DNA of 64,000 bases from Sphingomonas cavernae. Lineage in GTDB: Bacteria; Pseudomonadota; Alphaproteobacteria; Sphingomonadales; Sphingomonadaceae. The notes beneath the pieces are model-generated. The model saw only the letters and a program-made list of their open reading frames with translations. It searched no databases and had not been told where the DNA came from. The translations under genes and the position numbers were made by a program. How positions within the stretch are numbered: the stretch's first letter is position 1; each line of letters opens with the position of its first letter. Where the stretch lies: NCBI RefSeq assembly GCF_003590775.1, contig NZ_QYUM01000004.1, positions 124,001 to 188,000 on the forward strand. Reading direction: 5' to 3'. Shown here one piece after another: positions 52,934 through 61,561 of the stretch.

Positions 52934-55900
52934 TGCATTTTCTCGCTTTCCTCAGGCTGAACGGGTTTTTGCGGCGCGTCGGCCGCCTCGAATCCGGGAA
53001 CGTGCTGGCGAATCAGCAGGCTTGGATCGGTGAAGCTGCGCGCGGTGTTGAGCAAGCCCCGGAACGGCGCGCGGATGGTGATGTTGAAGATGAAGGGCAG
53101 TCCGATGAACTGGCCGGTGAGACTGGACGGCGCGACATCAACGGTGCCCTGGTTGGTGCCGGTGAAGCGGACTTGCGTGACCATCTCCGCGTCGAGCGGC
53201 CCGTTGAGATCGATCGCCAGCCGACTGTATTTTATGGACTTGAGCGCATCGAAGGCCATCGAACCGAAAGTCCCCAAATCCTCGTTGGAGACCTGTCCGA
53301 CATAGGCCAGCGTGCCTCCTTGCTCACGCACCACGAGCCGCCCGCCCTCGATCCGGCCGCCGGTCTCGTCGAAGATCATCGGAATGGTGCCATCGAAGAT
53401 GCCGGTGACGTTGATGTCCTTGAGTTCGAACTGGTTGATGAACTGCGCGGCATCGAGGCCGACGACGCGGAAGGTGAGCCGGCGTTCCTTGTCCACGCCG
53501 AAGTCGAGCACGGTGGGTTCGAGGATTAGCTCGCCCCCCGCAAAGGGCCAGCGCCCGCCCTCGATCTGCACTTTCTGGTCAGCAATCAACTGATAGTCGA
53601 TATAGCCGTTGAGCACTGCGATGCCGGGATTGACCTCGCCCAGATAGAGGCGCTGATTTGGCGCGCTGACCAGCCCCAGCAGATCGGTGAAGCGCAATTC
53701 GCCCGTGGCCGCGGTGACGGGGCCGAAGGCGGCGGCAAGATCGGTATTTTGCGTGCGGAAAACACCGTCGCTGGTGACGCTGTCCGGCGACCAGCGGATC
53801 TCGCCGCGCCCGATGACGCTCCCGCGGACATTGGCGACGACGCCCAGCGCGAGCCTAGTCAGCGTGTCGGGCTGAAAGCCCTCGCCGAAATTGAGGCCCG
53901 CGACGTCAAGCACCGCCTTGCCGGTGCCTGGTCCGAGATTGTGCGCGATGTCGACATCCATCACGCCCGTCTTGCTCCCGGGATCGCGGAGCTTGCCGGT
54001 GGCGGTGATACGGCTGTCCTTGAGGAACAGCTTGAAATTATCGCTGACCAGCGGATTGAAGCGCGGCAGTGTTTCCGCATCGGCAACGCGCAGCCCGCCA
54101 TCGAGCGCGAGCGCTCCGCCCTTCAACGACCATTTGCCCGCGGCTTCGGACATCACGAGCGGAACATTGGCGATCTGCCCACCCGTCCCGGCAAAATCGC
54201 CGCTGACCGCGCCGCCGCGAAAGCCGCCCGAGAGCTGTGCGATGTCGAGCCTCGTGACGCGATCGCCCTGGCCCAGCCTCAATGCCACATCACGTGCGCT
54301 GAAACCCTGTCGTGCAAAACCGATCTCGGCGCTGGCCACGGCCATCGAAACCGGGCTGTCACCAAGCCTGCCCTTCAGGCGTGTTGCAGCCAGCCGGGCG
54401 CCGCCGCTCGTCTGTCCTGCGGCATTCATCGCGAACAGCGCGGGGCCTTGATTGGGGCACAAGGTCACGCGATTGGGGGCGAGCGCAAGGCCTGCGACGT
54501 TCAGCGACGTAAAGGCCAGCGGCACACAGGCGGGATTGATCAGCATCGCGCCACCGCGCGCGAGCCGACCGTCGATCGGCAGCGTCAGTCCCGTCACGCG
54601 TCCGTCGCCGAGCGGACCGTCGAGCGTTGTCTGCGTCTCGAAGCGGGTCGCTCCGCCCGGCGAAGCGGTAAAACGCACAGGCGTGAGCGCGAGTCGCGCT
54701 CCGTCCACGGCATAGGGCGCGAAAACCGCATTGCCCGTGATCGACGCGCCGGGTTCGCGCTGGCTCAACTGCACCACCGCTCCCGGAAAACCGCCACCCC
54801 CCAAGGTCAGCCGGCCATCGACCAGCGCCTCGCCCGTTCCCGGCCAGCCGAATCGTACGCCGTGCCCGTCCGAAAGGCTGAGGCGCGCGCCGCTGCGGCT
54901 GATTGCGGCAAGCGAGCCGATGCGCAACGATCCCGCGCTGCCGACATGCGCGACGGTGAAATCGGCGCTTAGCGCGGCATCGCGTCCAGCGCGCGCGATC
55001 GCGTCGGCAAGGGCGCGCGCGATCGGCCCCACGGGCGTCCCCTGCCCCGATGCGCCGAAACTGGCGATGCGGGCAAGCTGAGTACGGTCAAGCGCGCTGT
55101 GCTCGATCTCGGCGCGACCGTTGAACGCAGCGGCCAGACCCTCGGGCTTGCGGCCAAGCTCATAGCCCCCCTTCAGCGAGACGCCCTGCCCCGTGATCCC
55201 CGCTGTCGTGACGTTCTGCGCCGCAATCTTGACGTCGCCGCGCGTCTGGCTGCTGCGCCCGTCAAAGCCGATCGTGCCGATGACGCCCCCGAGCCGGGTC
55301 GCGCCCATTCGCATTTCGCGCACATCGACACCCGCCGATCCCTGCCAGCGGTTGAGCGCTTCGCTGAACCCGGCATCAACAACGGCCTGTGGTCGATCGA
55401 GTGCGACATCCTGTCCCTTGCAGCCAAAGCGGGCAGCGCGGACGGGGCCCGTCACCTTGGGCCGCTTGTCGGAAATGGCCAGATCGAGCCACGCGGTCGT
55501 CTCCGACAATGTGCAATCGCCCACAATGAGCGCGGGCGCGACCGCCGCCAGCTTGCCCTTGAACCCGTCCGAAAGGTTACCACGGCCTTCGAGCTTCGCG
55601 CCGACCGCCCCGTTGGGCAAATCGAGCCGCAGCCGTGCGTCGCTCAACTCGACATTGAGATCGGGGAGAGCGAAGGGCTCGCCCGTCGGCTCGGGCAACA
55701 GCTTGTCGACCGCTCCGAAGGAAAATGTGCCATCGATCAGGCGGCCCCGCAGCCGAACGCCATGTGCTCGAATTCCGCTGACCTTCGCGCCGCCAAACCC
55801 GAACTGCGTGATGACCTCGGCCCATTCCGCGGTCAGATCCGGCTTCCCGGGATCGCCAATGACCAGATTCTCGATCCGCTGGGTGCGAAAGCCGATCCTT

Positions 55901-56127
55901 TCTATGTCGTAGCTCGCCTGAACGCCGCGATCTTCGAGCATGTCGCCGACAATATTGCGCGCGATGGGTTCGCGCTGCGTCCAGGTCGCGAACAATGCGA
56001 GCGTTACGACCGCGGTTACACCCGCCGCGATCCGGGCGACTCGGCGAGGGCGCGGCGGCCACTCTGTGCCGACGGTCTCCTCGATCTCCTCGACCACCTC
56101 GTCGACCAGGCTTTCGTCCTTGCTCAC
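52930..56127 (-). CDS. ydbH: YdbH family AsmA-like intermembrane lipid-bridge protein
   Basis: A 1,065-aa protein with one N-terminal membrane helix (RRVARIAAGVTAVVTLALFA) and a long, mostly beta periplasmic region typical of AsmA/YdbH/TamB bridge proteins. The C-terminal dicarboxylate-like domain reads WPFAGGELILEPTVLDFGVD, then VTGIFDGTIPMIFDETGGRI and GLPFIFNITIRAPFRGLLNT, as in YdbH. GTG 56127 is preferred (GGGAGG about 5 bases upstream). It heads the ydbH-ynbE-ydbL operon and probably moves phospholipid between the membranes. Confidence 0.9.
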   Translation of the reverse strand: MSKDESLVDEVVEEIEETVGTEWPPRPRRVARIAAGVTAVVTLALFATWTQREPIARNIVGDMLEDRGVQASYDIERIGFRTQRIENLVIGDPGKPDLTAEWAEVITQFGFGGAKVSGIRAHGVRLRGRLIDGTFSFGAVDKLLPEPTGEPFALPDLNVELSDARLRLDLPNGAVGAKLEGRGNLSDGFKGKLAAVAPALIVGDCTLSETTAWLDLAISDKRPKVTGPVRAARFGCKGQDVALDRPQAVVDAGFSEALNRWQGSAGVDVREMRMGATRLGGVIGTIGFDGRSSQTRGDVKIAAQNVTTAGITGQGVSLKGGYELGRKPEGLAAAFNGRAEIEHSALDRTQLARIASFGASGQGTPVGPIARALADAIARAGRDAALSADFTVAHVGSAGSLRIGSLAAISRSGARLSLSDGHGVRFGWPGTGEALVDGRLTLGGGGFPGAVVQLSQREPGASITGNAVFAPYAVDGARLALTPVRFTASPGGATRFETQTTLDGPLGDGRVTGLTLPIDGRLARGGAMLINPACVPLAFTSLNVAGLALAPNRVTLCPNQGPALFAMNAAGQTSGGARLAATRLKGRLGDSPVSMAVASAEIGFARQGFSARDVALRLGQGDRVTRLDIAQLSGGFRGGAVSGDFAGTGGQIANVPLVMSEAAGKWSLKGGALALDGGLRVADAETLPRFNPLVSDNFKLFLKDSRITATGKLRDPGSKTGVMDVDIAHNLGPGTGKAVLDVAGLNFGEGFQPDTLTRLALGVVANVRGSVIGRGEIRWSPDSVTSDGVFRTQNTDLAAAFGPVTAATGELRFTDLLGLVSAPNQRLYLGEVNPGIAVLNGYIDYQLIADQKVQIEGGRWPFAGGELILEPTVLDFGVDKERRLTFRVVGLDAAQFINQFELKDINVTGIFDGTIPMIFDETGGRIEGGRLVVREQGGTLAYVGQVSNEDLGTFGSMAFDALKSIKYSRLAIDLNGPLDAEMVTQVRFTGTNQGTVDVAPSSLTGQFIGLPFIFNITIRAPFRGLLNTARSFTDPSLLIRQHVPGFEAADAPQKPVQPEESEKMQ

Positions 56128-56240
56128 CCTGCCTCCCGGCCAACGCGCCCGCACAACCGTTACCGCCGCTCGTTCATTTCGCAACCCAAACGTCCGAGGA
56201 TCATTGCGGTTGCGTTCAAGCGCTTATAGTTCTTCCAACA

Positions 56241-56954
56241 ATGAGCGGGGATGAACAGGACGGCAAGGGCCCACGAGATCCTGGCCACGACAGCGCCGGC
56301 CACCGCGCGCGGCTGCGCAAGCGGCTGATCGAAGGCGGCGGTGACGCGCTGCTCGATCACGAGCTGATCGAATATCTCCTCGCCACCGCGATCCCGCGCA
56401 TCGACACCAAACCCATCGCCAAGGCGCTGCTTGCCGAATTCGGCGGCATTGCGGGCGTTTTCTCGGCGGATGCGGCGGCGCTTGCGCGCGTGAAGGGCGT
56501 GGGCGAAGGCGCCGTCGCGGCGATCAAGATCGCGCAGGCCACCGCGCTCCGGCTTCTGCGCGCCGAGGTGAGCGAACGCCCCGTACTGGGAAGCTGGCAG
56601 GCGCTACTCGATTATTTGCGCGCCGACATGGCGCACATCACGGTCGAGCGCGTGCGCGTGCTCCACCTCAACACACGCAACCTGCTGATCCGCGACGAAC
56701 TGATGAGCGAGGGCTCGATCGACCAGGCCGCAATCTACGCGCGCGAGGTCGTGCGCCGCGCGATCGACCTGGGATCCGCGGCGCTGATCCTCGTCCACAA
56801 CCACCCCAGCGGCGACCCGTCGCCCAGCCGGCAGGACATCGCGCTGACGCGCGATATCGCCGAGGCCGGCAAGAGACTGGGGATTGCGGTGCACGACCAC
56901 ATCATCATCGGCGCACAAGGCCATTCGAGCATGCGCGCACTGGGGCTGTTGTGA
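56241..56954 (+). CDS. radC: RadC family protein
   Basis: A 237-aa JAB1/MPN-domain protein with N-terminal helix-hairpin-helix region (GHRARLRKRLIEGGGDALLD, LLAEFGGIAGVFSADAAALA, VKGVGEGAVAAIKIAQ) and the metalloprotease-like motif LVHNHPSGDPSPSRQD (H-x-H...S...D). The family was once thought to be a repair protein; the true role is uncertain, and members are common near mobile elements. ATG 56241 gives MSGDEQDGKG. Confidence 0.94.
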   Translation: MSGDEQDGKGPRDPGHDSAGHRARLRKRLIEGGGDALLDHELIEYLLATAIPRIDTKPIAKALLAEFGGIAGVFSADAAALARVKGVGEGAVAAIKIAQATALRLLRAEVSERPVLGSWQALLDYLRADMAHITVERVRVLHLNTRNLLIRDELMSEGSIDQAAIYAREVVRRAIDLGSAALILVHNHPSGDPSPSRQDIALTRDIAEAGKRLGIAVHDHIIIGAQGHSSMRALGLL

Positions 56955-56961
56955 GACCGTC

Positions 56962-56998
56962 CTAAAACAAGAACGGGCGGCCCTCTCGGACCGCCCGT
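56962..56998 (-). terminator. Terminator after the first EF-hand gene
   Basis: A perfect 8-bp stem ACGGGCGG/CCGCCCGT (56973-56998). Downstream on the minus strand it reads TCTTGTTTTAGG, giving a weak T-tract. It probably ends the EF-hand gene at 57021. Confidence 0.6.
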
Positions 56999-57020
56999 CA
57001 CGCGCAGACTGACGTTGAAA

Positions 57021-57437
57021 TCAGCCGGCGAGGAACCTGGTAAGTTCGCCCTTGCTGACCGTCTTGTTCTTGTCGGCATCAGCCTGAGCGAACGCAGCAC
57101 CTGCCCATGCCGTCAGTTCCGTTTCCGGGGTCGCATCGCCGCCCGCCTGACGCAGCTTGAGCATCCAGGCCGAAAATTCGGTCTGGCTCAACTCGCCATT
57201 GCTATCCTTGTCATAGGCCGGAAAATCAGCGTCCACGACCTGCGCCACCTGCGAAGCGCCGGCAGGCTGTGCCTGCGCAGCCGGGGCGGCTTCTTGCGCC
57301 GGCGCGGCGGGCGCTGCCTCTGAGGGCGCCTGCGTCGCAGTCGTCTCGCTCGGGGCCGCAGGCGGCGTCTGCGTTTCCTGAGCGATCACCGGAGCAGAAA
57401 GCGCAATCGCGCTGGCAAAAATAACCGTACGAATCAT
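57021..57437 (-). CDS. Exported EF-hand protein
   Basis: A 138-aa protein with Sec signal (MIRTVIFASAIALSAPVIA), a long Pro/Ala/Thr/Glu-rich linker and two calcium-binding loops: DKDSNGELSQTEF (residues about 76-88) and DADKNKTVSKGEL near the C-terminus. The end LTRFLAG matches a second sphingomonad EF-hand protein, encoded 204 bases upstream. Likely a periplasmic Ca2+-binding protein; partner unknown. Confidence 0.8.
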   Translation of the reverse strand: MIRTVIFASAIALSAPVIAQETQTPPAAPSETTATQAPSEAAPAAPAQEAAPAAQAQPAGASQVAQVVDADFPAYDKDSNGELSQTEFSAWMLKLRQAGGDATPETELTAWAGAAFAQADADKNKTVSKGELTRFLAG

Positions 57438-57640
57438 CGAATAAACTCCTGAATTCCTAAAAACTGTTTTTGTGGCGCAACGATTTTTCCAATCATTCTT
57501 CCAACCACGCCTCGATAAACTGCATGATGGGCTGTCAGGTTCCTGAACAGGCCTGCGCCGTGACGCGCTTCATCGCCGCATGACTTCGACTCGTGGATGA
57601 GGCGTTCACGATCTGCGACGATTTTGATGGTACTTCTCGA

Positions 57641-57970
57641 TTATTTCTTGATCTTCGATCTCAGAAACGCGGTGAATTCTTCGGGTGAAACGCGTTTGTC
57701 GGAATCGCCGTCCGCGCTGACAAAAGATGTTTCAGCCCAAGCCTTTAGCTTGGCGGGATCCTCACCTGCTCCATTGGATTGCGAACGCAGCGTGATGAGC
57801 CACGTCGAGAACTCGTCGTGCGTCAGATGCCCCTTGCCGCCATGGTCAAAACGCGGCCAGTCCGCCGCAACCGCAGCATCCAGTTCCTTTTCGGGCGCGG
57901 GCGGCGGCTCCTGCGCGACAACGGGCACGGCGAGCGCGAGCCCGCCGGCGATGCTCAGGATGCGCAACAT
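57641..57970 (-). CDS. Exported EF-hand-like protein
   Basis: A 109-aa protein from ATG 57970 (GAGGAG seven bases upstream), with signal MLRILSIAGGLALAVPVVA. The first loop, DHGGKGHLTHDEF, has lost calcium ligands relative to its neighbour. The second, DGDSDKRVSPEEF, is intact. The shared architecture (FSTWLITLR/FSAWMLKLR after loop 1) shows the two genes are duplicates. Confidence 0.78.
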   Translation of the reverse strand: MLRILSIAGGLALAVPVVAQEPPPAPEKELDAAVAADWPRFDHGGKGHLTHDEFSTWLITLRSQSNGAGEDPAKLKAWAETSFVSADGDSDKRVSPEEFTAFLRSKIKK

Positions 57971-58123
57971 TTCTCTGCTCCTCAGTCGCAAGCTCCGATT
58001 GGCAGAGCATGTTGCCTGGCCATGACAATGGCCACAATTGAAGCCGCGCCCCGCCCCTGCTATCGCGCGGCCCGACCGATTCCGTGCCGGAAATGCGGCC
58101 ACCCGACTTCAGAAAGGCTCCCC

Positions 58124-59425
58124 ATGGTCCCCCGTTATGCCCGCCCAGCAATGACCGCGATCTGGGAACCCGAATCGAAATTCCGCATCTGGTTCGAGAT
58201 CGAGGCGCACGCCACCGACGCACTCGCCGAACTCGGCGTCGTGCCAAAGGAAGCCGCCAGGGCGATCTGGGAGCGCGGCGCGTTCGAGGTCGAGCGCATC
58301 GACGCGATCGAAGCCGAGGTGAAGCACGACGTCATCGCCTTCCTCACTAACGTCGCAGAGCATGTCGGCGACGAAGCCCGCTTCATGCATCAGGGCATGA
58401 CCTCGAGCGACGTGCTCGACACCTGCCTTGCGGTCCAGCTAGCGCGCGCATCGGATATTTTGATCGAGGATCTCGACAAACTGCTCGAGGTGCTCAAGCG
58501 CCGCGCCTATGAGCACAAGCTGACCCCCACGATCGGCCGCAGCCACGGCATCCATGCCGAACCCGTCACTTTCGGGCTCAAGCTGGCGCAAGCCTATGCC
58601 GAATTCGCGCGCAACCGCGAACGCCTGGTCGCGGCGCGCAAGGATGTCGCGACCTGCGCGATTTCGGGCGCGGTCGGCACCTTCGCCAATATCGATCCGC
58701 GCGTCGAGGAACATGTCGCGGAAAAGCTCGGCCTTTCGGTCGAACCGACGTCGACGCAGGTGATCCCGCGCGATCGTCATGCGATGTATTTCGCGACGCT
58801 GGGGGTCATCGCATCGTCGATCGAGCGGCTCGCCACCGAGATCCGCCATCTCCAACGCACCGAGGTTCTGGAGGCTGAGGAATATTTCTCGCCCGGCCAG
58901 AAGGGTTCATCGGCGATGCCGCACAAGCGCAATCCCGTGCTCACCGAGAATCTGACAGGCCTTGCGCGCATGGTGCGCGGCTATGTCACGCCCGCGCTCG
59001 AAAACGTGGCTCTGTGGCATGAGCGCGACATCTCACACTCCTCGGTTGAGCGTTATATCGGCCCCGACGCCACGATCACACTCGATTTCGCGCTCGCGCG
59101 CCTCACCGGCGTGATGGACAAGCTCGTCATCTATCCCGAGCGGATGCAGAAGAATTTGGACAAGATGGGTGGCCTCGTCCATTCGCAGCGCGTGCTGCTG
59201 GCGCTCACCCAGGCGGGCGTCAGCCGCGAGGACGCGTACCGCCTGGTCCAGCGCAACGCGATGAAGGTTTGGGAATCCGACGGCCAGCTTTCATTGCTGG
59301 AACTCCTGAAGGCCGATCCCGAAGTCAGCGCGGCGCTGTCTGCCGAGGAGATCGAGGATCGCTTCGATCTCGGCTACCATTTCAAGAATGTCGACACGAT
59401 CTTCGCGCGCGTCTTCGGCGAATGA
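58124..59425 (+). CDS. purB: Adenylosuccinate lyase
   Basis: Cleaves SAICAR and adenylosuccinate in purine synthesis. The 433-aa protein has MVPRYARPAMTAIWEPESKF, HQGMTSSDVLDTCLAVQLAR, GRSHGIHAEPVTFGLKL with the catalytic His, and the fumarase-superfamily signature GSSAMPHKRNPVLTENLTGL. ATG 58124 fits the conserved N-terminus. The frame is open upstream but that part is not conserved. It is divergent from the EF-hand pair. Confidence 0.97.
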   Translation: MVPRYARPAMTAIWEPESKFRIWFEIEAHATDALAELGVVPKEAARAIWERGAFEVERIDAIEAEVKHDVIAFLTNVAEHVGDEARFMHQGMTSSDVLDTCLAVQLARASDILIEDLDKLLEVLKRRAYEHKLTPTIGRSHGIHAEPVTFGLKLAQAYAEFARNRERLVAARKDVATCAISGAVGTFANIDPRVEEHVAEKLGLSVEPTSTQVIPRDRHAMYFATLGVIASSIERLATEIRHLQRTEVLEAEEYFSPGQKGSSAMPHKRNPVLTENLTGLARMVRGYVTPALENVALWHERDISHSSVERYIGPDATITLDFALARLTGVMDKLVIYPERMQKNLDKMGGLVHSQRVLLALTQAGVSREDAYRLVQRNAMKVWESDGQLSLLELLKADPEVSAALSAEEIEDRFDLGYHFKNVDTIFARVFGE

Positions 59426-59569
59426 TGCGATGGTGCGATCGCTGCACCTGATGCAGCGATCGTAACCGGCCCGACACGGTCAGGGCCGATTTCTAGCGTT
59501 TTCCCAGCGGCATTACCGAATAGAGCAACGCGATTGCAATAACTGCAACTGCGATAGCGCGTTTTGAAA

Positions 59570-59597
59570 TTGCGATGGAATGTGAATTCCCTATTTA
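59570..59597 (+). promoter_or_regulatory. Possible promoter of the small unit
   Basis: TTGCGA and TATTTA are separated by 16 bases, about 60 bases upstream of the small ORF's start. The surrounding sequence (ATTGCGAT, GCATCG) is similar to that at 59806-59884. Confidence 0.35.
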
Positions 59598-59658
59598 TGC
59601 TGCATCGCACAATAGAGTGCGGGCGCGGGCAGGATCGCCCGCATCTTGGAGAAAAACA

Positions 59659-59742
59659 ATGAAGCTGTTTGAGACGGCGACCAGCCTCGTGCTGTTGTTC
59701 GCCACGCAGGCGCTTGCGTTCGGGACCGTTCTGGTCGCCTGA
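59659..59742 (+). CDS. Putative 27-residue hydrophobic peptide
   Basis: ATG 59659 encodes MKLFETATSLVLLFATQALA plus seven residues, a single hydrophobic helix or signal-like peptide. GGAG lies eight bases upstream and a tight hairpin (GCGGGC/GCCCGC, 59625-59642) precedes that site. A terminator begins 12 bases after the TGA. Ribosome-binding site, reading frame and terminator together suggest a real small gene. The alternative is a small RNA with a fortuitous frame. Confidence 0.5.
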   Translation: MKLFETATSLVLLFATQALAFGTVLVA

Positions 59743-59754
59743 CGCCGCCTAGAA

Positions 59755-59789
59755 ACCCCGCCCAGGCATATGGCCCGGCGGGGTTTTCT
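59755..59789 (+). terminator. Rho-independent terminator of the first small unit
   Basis: Stem CCCCGCC/GGCGGGG with TTTTCTTTT following. The same GAAACCCCGCC lead and GGCGGGGTTTT end recur at 60157-60194. Confidence 0.85.
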
Positions 59790-59805
59790 TTTGCCCATAG
59801 CACAT

Positions 59806-59981
59806 ACGATTGCGATTTCTGCATGCGCGATGCTCAAAATTAAAATTGCGCCATGTGATAATTATATTACATAAAATGCATCGAATGTTCCAGCGCGGGC
59901 TTGGGGTCGCACCCTGCCGCGGAACTTCCGAGACAGCGCTCCTCCTGGCGATTCGCGGCACTCCCTGCGCCGCAACCGCTT
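59806..59981 (+). other. AT-rich segment resembling the upstream region of the first small unit
   Basis: Shares ordered blocks with 59531-59613: CGATTGC, CTGCA, AAATTGCG, ATGTGA and GCATCG. A 32-codon frame from ATG 59885 ends at 59983 but lacks a ribosome-binding site and a recognisable product. It may be a decayed second copy of the small unit, cut off by the family G repeat that begins at 59982. Confidence 0.4.
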
Positions 59982-60104
59982 AGAGCCTGATCGTTTGAGG
60001 TGGAAGCGCTCTGCGCTTCCGCCGAAAGCGTGAATCAGGCTCTATTCGAATGGTTGAGACCTTGATTCACGTTTCAGGCTGATCCAGCCTGAAACGATCA
60101 AGGT
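59982..60104. repeat. Composite palindromic element (family G), copy 2
   Basis: Begins AGAGCCTGATCG and ends GAAACGATCAAGGT, with hairpins GTGGAAGCG/CGCTTCCGC and TTTCAGGCTG/CAGCCTGAAA. It is the reverse orientation of the copy at 22148-22270. Confidence 0.85.
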
Positions 60105-60156
60105 CGAGCGCTCGCGATCGGGGTAATCTCCTCCCGACCCTGATCGCAACACTCGA

Positions 60157-60194
60157 AACCCCGCCGGACATCCCTTTAGTCCGGCGGGGTTTTT
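60157..60194 (+). terminator. Rho-independent terminator of the second small unit
   Basis: A 13-bp perfect stem AACCCCGCCGGAC/GTCCGGCGGGGTT followed by TTT. It is strong, yet no clear gene precedes it, consistent with a small RNA or a decayed gene. Confidence 0.9.
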
Positions 60195-60290
60195 CGTTCT
60201 AATCGTCACCGACAGAGCTGATTTCCCGGCATGCTTGAGCCCGGTGCGCGCCTGCGCGTGGTTTGGCTGGTATCGGGATGGAGGCGGCCA

Positions 60291-60322
60291 CGAAAAAGCA
60301 TGCGGGCAACGCCCACATGCTT
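60291..60322 (-). terminator. Terminator of the dnaK-dnaJ transcript
   Basis: On the minus strand AAGCATGTGGGC-GTT-GCCCGCATGCTT (one mismatch) is followed by TTTCG. It lies about 47 bases after the dnaJ stop. Confidence 0.85.
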
Positions 60323-60368
60323 CATTACGGAGGAGAATCGGGTCAGGCCGGGCGGCCCCGCGCCGGGA

Positions 60369-61499
60369 TCAGTCGGTCAGATCGTCCCACATCGTCTTGA
60401 GCTTCGAGAAGAAGCCGCTCGATGCCGGGCATTCCTCGCCCGTCTCGGTATCGCGGAACTGTTCGAGCAGCTCCTTCTGGCGCGCGGACAATCGGGTCGG
60501 GGTCTCGACCTCGATCTCGACGACCATATCGCCCTCCCCGCGCCCCTGGAGCACGGGCATGCCCGCGCCGCGCTGGCGGATCTGCTTGCCCGACTGGATG
60601 CCTGCGGGAATGCGGATCTCGTGCTCCACCTTGTCGAGTCCGGGCACGGTGATGCAGCCGCCCAGCGCCGCAGTCGTGAAGCTGATCGGTGCGCGACAGA
60701 ACAGCGTCGTCCCCTCGCGCTCGAAGATCGGATGCCGCTTTACGTGGAGGAAGATGTAGAGATCGCCCGGCGGTGCGCCGCGTGCGCCTGCCTCGCCTTC
60801 GCCTGACAGCCTGATGCGCGTGCCTTCGTCGACGCCCGCGGGAATGTTGACGTCGAGCTTCTTCTCGCGGTCGACGCGGCCTTCGCCATGGCATGATCCG
60901 CAGGGATCCGCGATCACCTGACCAGCGCCGTGACAGGCCGGGCAGGTCCGCTCGACGACAAAGAAGCCCTGCTGCGCACGCACCTGGCCACGGCCACCGC
61001 AGCTATGGCAGGTCTTGGCCGAGGTGCCAGGCTTGGCGCCCGTGGCGTCGCACGGCTCGCAGCGCGCCGAGACGTCGACTGCTATCGACGTCTGCTTGCC
61101 GTGAAACGCCTCTTCGAGCGTGATTTCCATGTCGTAGCGCAGATCGGCGCCGCGCCGCGCGGCCTGACGCTGACCTCCGCCGCCAAAGCCCGCGCCGAAG
61201 ATGGTCTCGAAAATGTCGCTGAAGCCTTCGAAGCCGCCGCCGGCACCGCCGCCATTGCCGAACCCGCCATTCTGGAAGGCGTCCTTGCCGAAACGGTCAT
61301 AAGCCGCGCGTTTCTGCGGATCCTTCAGGCATTCATAGGCTTCGCTGATCGCCTTGAACTTCGATTCGGAATCGGTGCAGCCACCGTTCTTGTCGGGATG
61401 ATACTGCATCGCGAGCTTGCGATAGGCGGACTTGATCGTCCGATCGTCCGCGCCGCGCTCGATTTCCAGCAACTCGTAATAGTCAGCTTCGATGTTCAT
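60369..61499 (-). CDS. dnaJ: Chaperone DnaJ
   Basis: Hsp40 cochaperone of DnaK, 376 aa. J domain with YHPDKNGG, a Gly/Phe-rich linker ([16 protein letters not shown]), four CxxCxGxG zinc repeats ([32 protein letters not shown]) and the C-terminal substrate domain. It lies 62 bases after dnaK in the same operon and is followed by a good terminator. Confidence 0.97.
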   Translation of the reverse strand: MNIEADYYELLEIERGADDRTIKSAYRKLAMQYHPDKNGGCTDSESKFKAISEAYECLKDPQKRAAYDRFGKDAFQNGGFGNGGGAGGGFEGFSDIFETIFGAGFGGGGQRQAARRGADLRYDMEITLEEAFHGKQTSIAVDVSARCEPCDATGAKPGTSAKTCHSCGGRGQVRAQQGFFVVERTCPACHGAGQVIADPCGSCHGEGRVDREKKLDVNIPAGVDEGTRIRLSGEGEAGARGAPPGDLYIFLHVKRHPIFEREGTTLFCRAPISFTTAALGGCITVPGLDKVEHEIRIPAGIQSGKQIRQRGAGMPVLQGRGEGDMVVEIEVETPTRLSARQKELLEQFRDTETGEECPASSGFFSKLKTMWDDLTD

Positions 61500-61561
61500 G
61501 CCGCCCCCGGCGTTCCGCCCCGTCCTTCACGCTGCCGCAGAATGACGGGGCGGTCCATGCC

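Larger units (their letters stand above)
59426..60368. other. Long gene-poor region with two tandem small transcription units
   Basis: About 940 bases between purB and dnaJ. The left half has a promoter-like segment, a 27-aa reading frame and a terminator. The right half has a similar AT-rich upstream segment, no convincing gene, a family G repeat and a second terminator of similar sequence. A dnaKJ terminator closes it. Open frames longer than 60 codons here lack start signals and are not believed. Confidence 0.6.

Noticed and set aside
53749-54972. 407-codon open frame antisense to ydbH
   Set aside because: Low-complexity shadow composition, no start signal; ydbH is supported by operon structure and domain pattern.
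55995-56240. 82-residue N-terminal extension of RadC
   Set aside because: It is antisense to the start of ydbH and Arg/Pro-rich; the ATG at 56241 is followed at once by the conserved domain.
59591-59837. Two 77-80-codon minus-strand frames over the small unit
   Set aside because: They run across the terminator and AT-rich promoter-like sequence, have no ribosome-binding site and no recognisable protein features.
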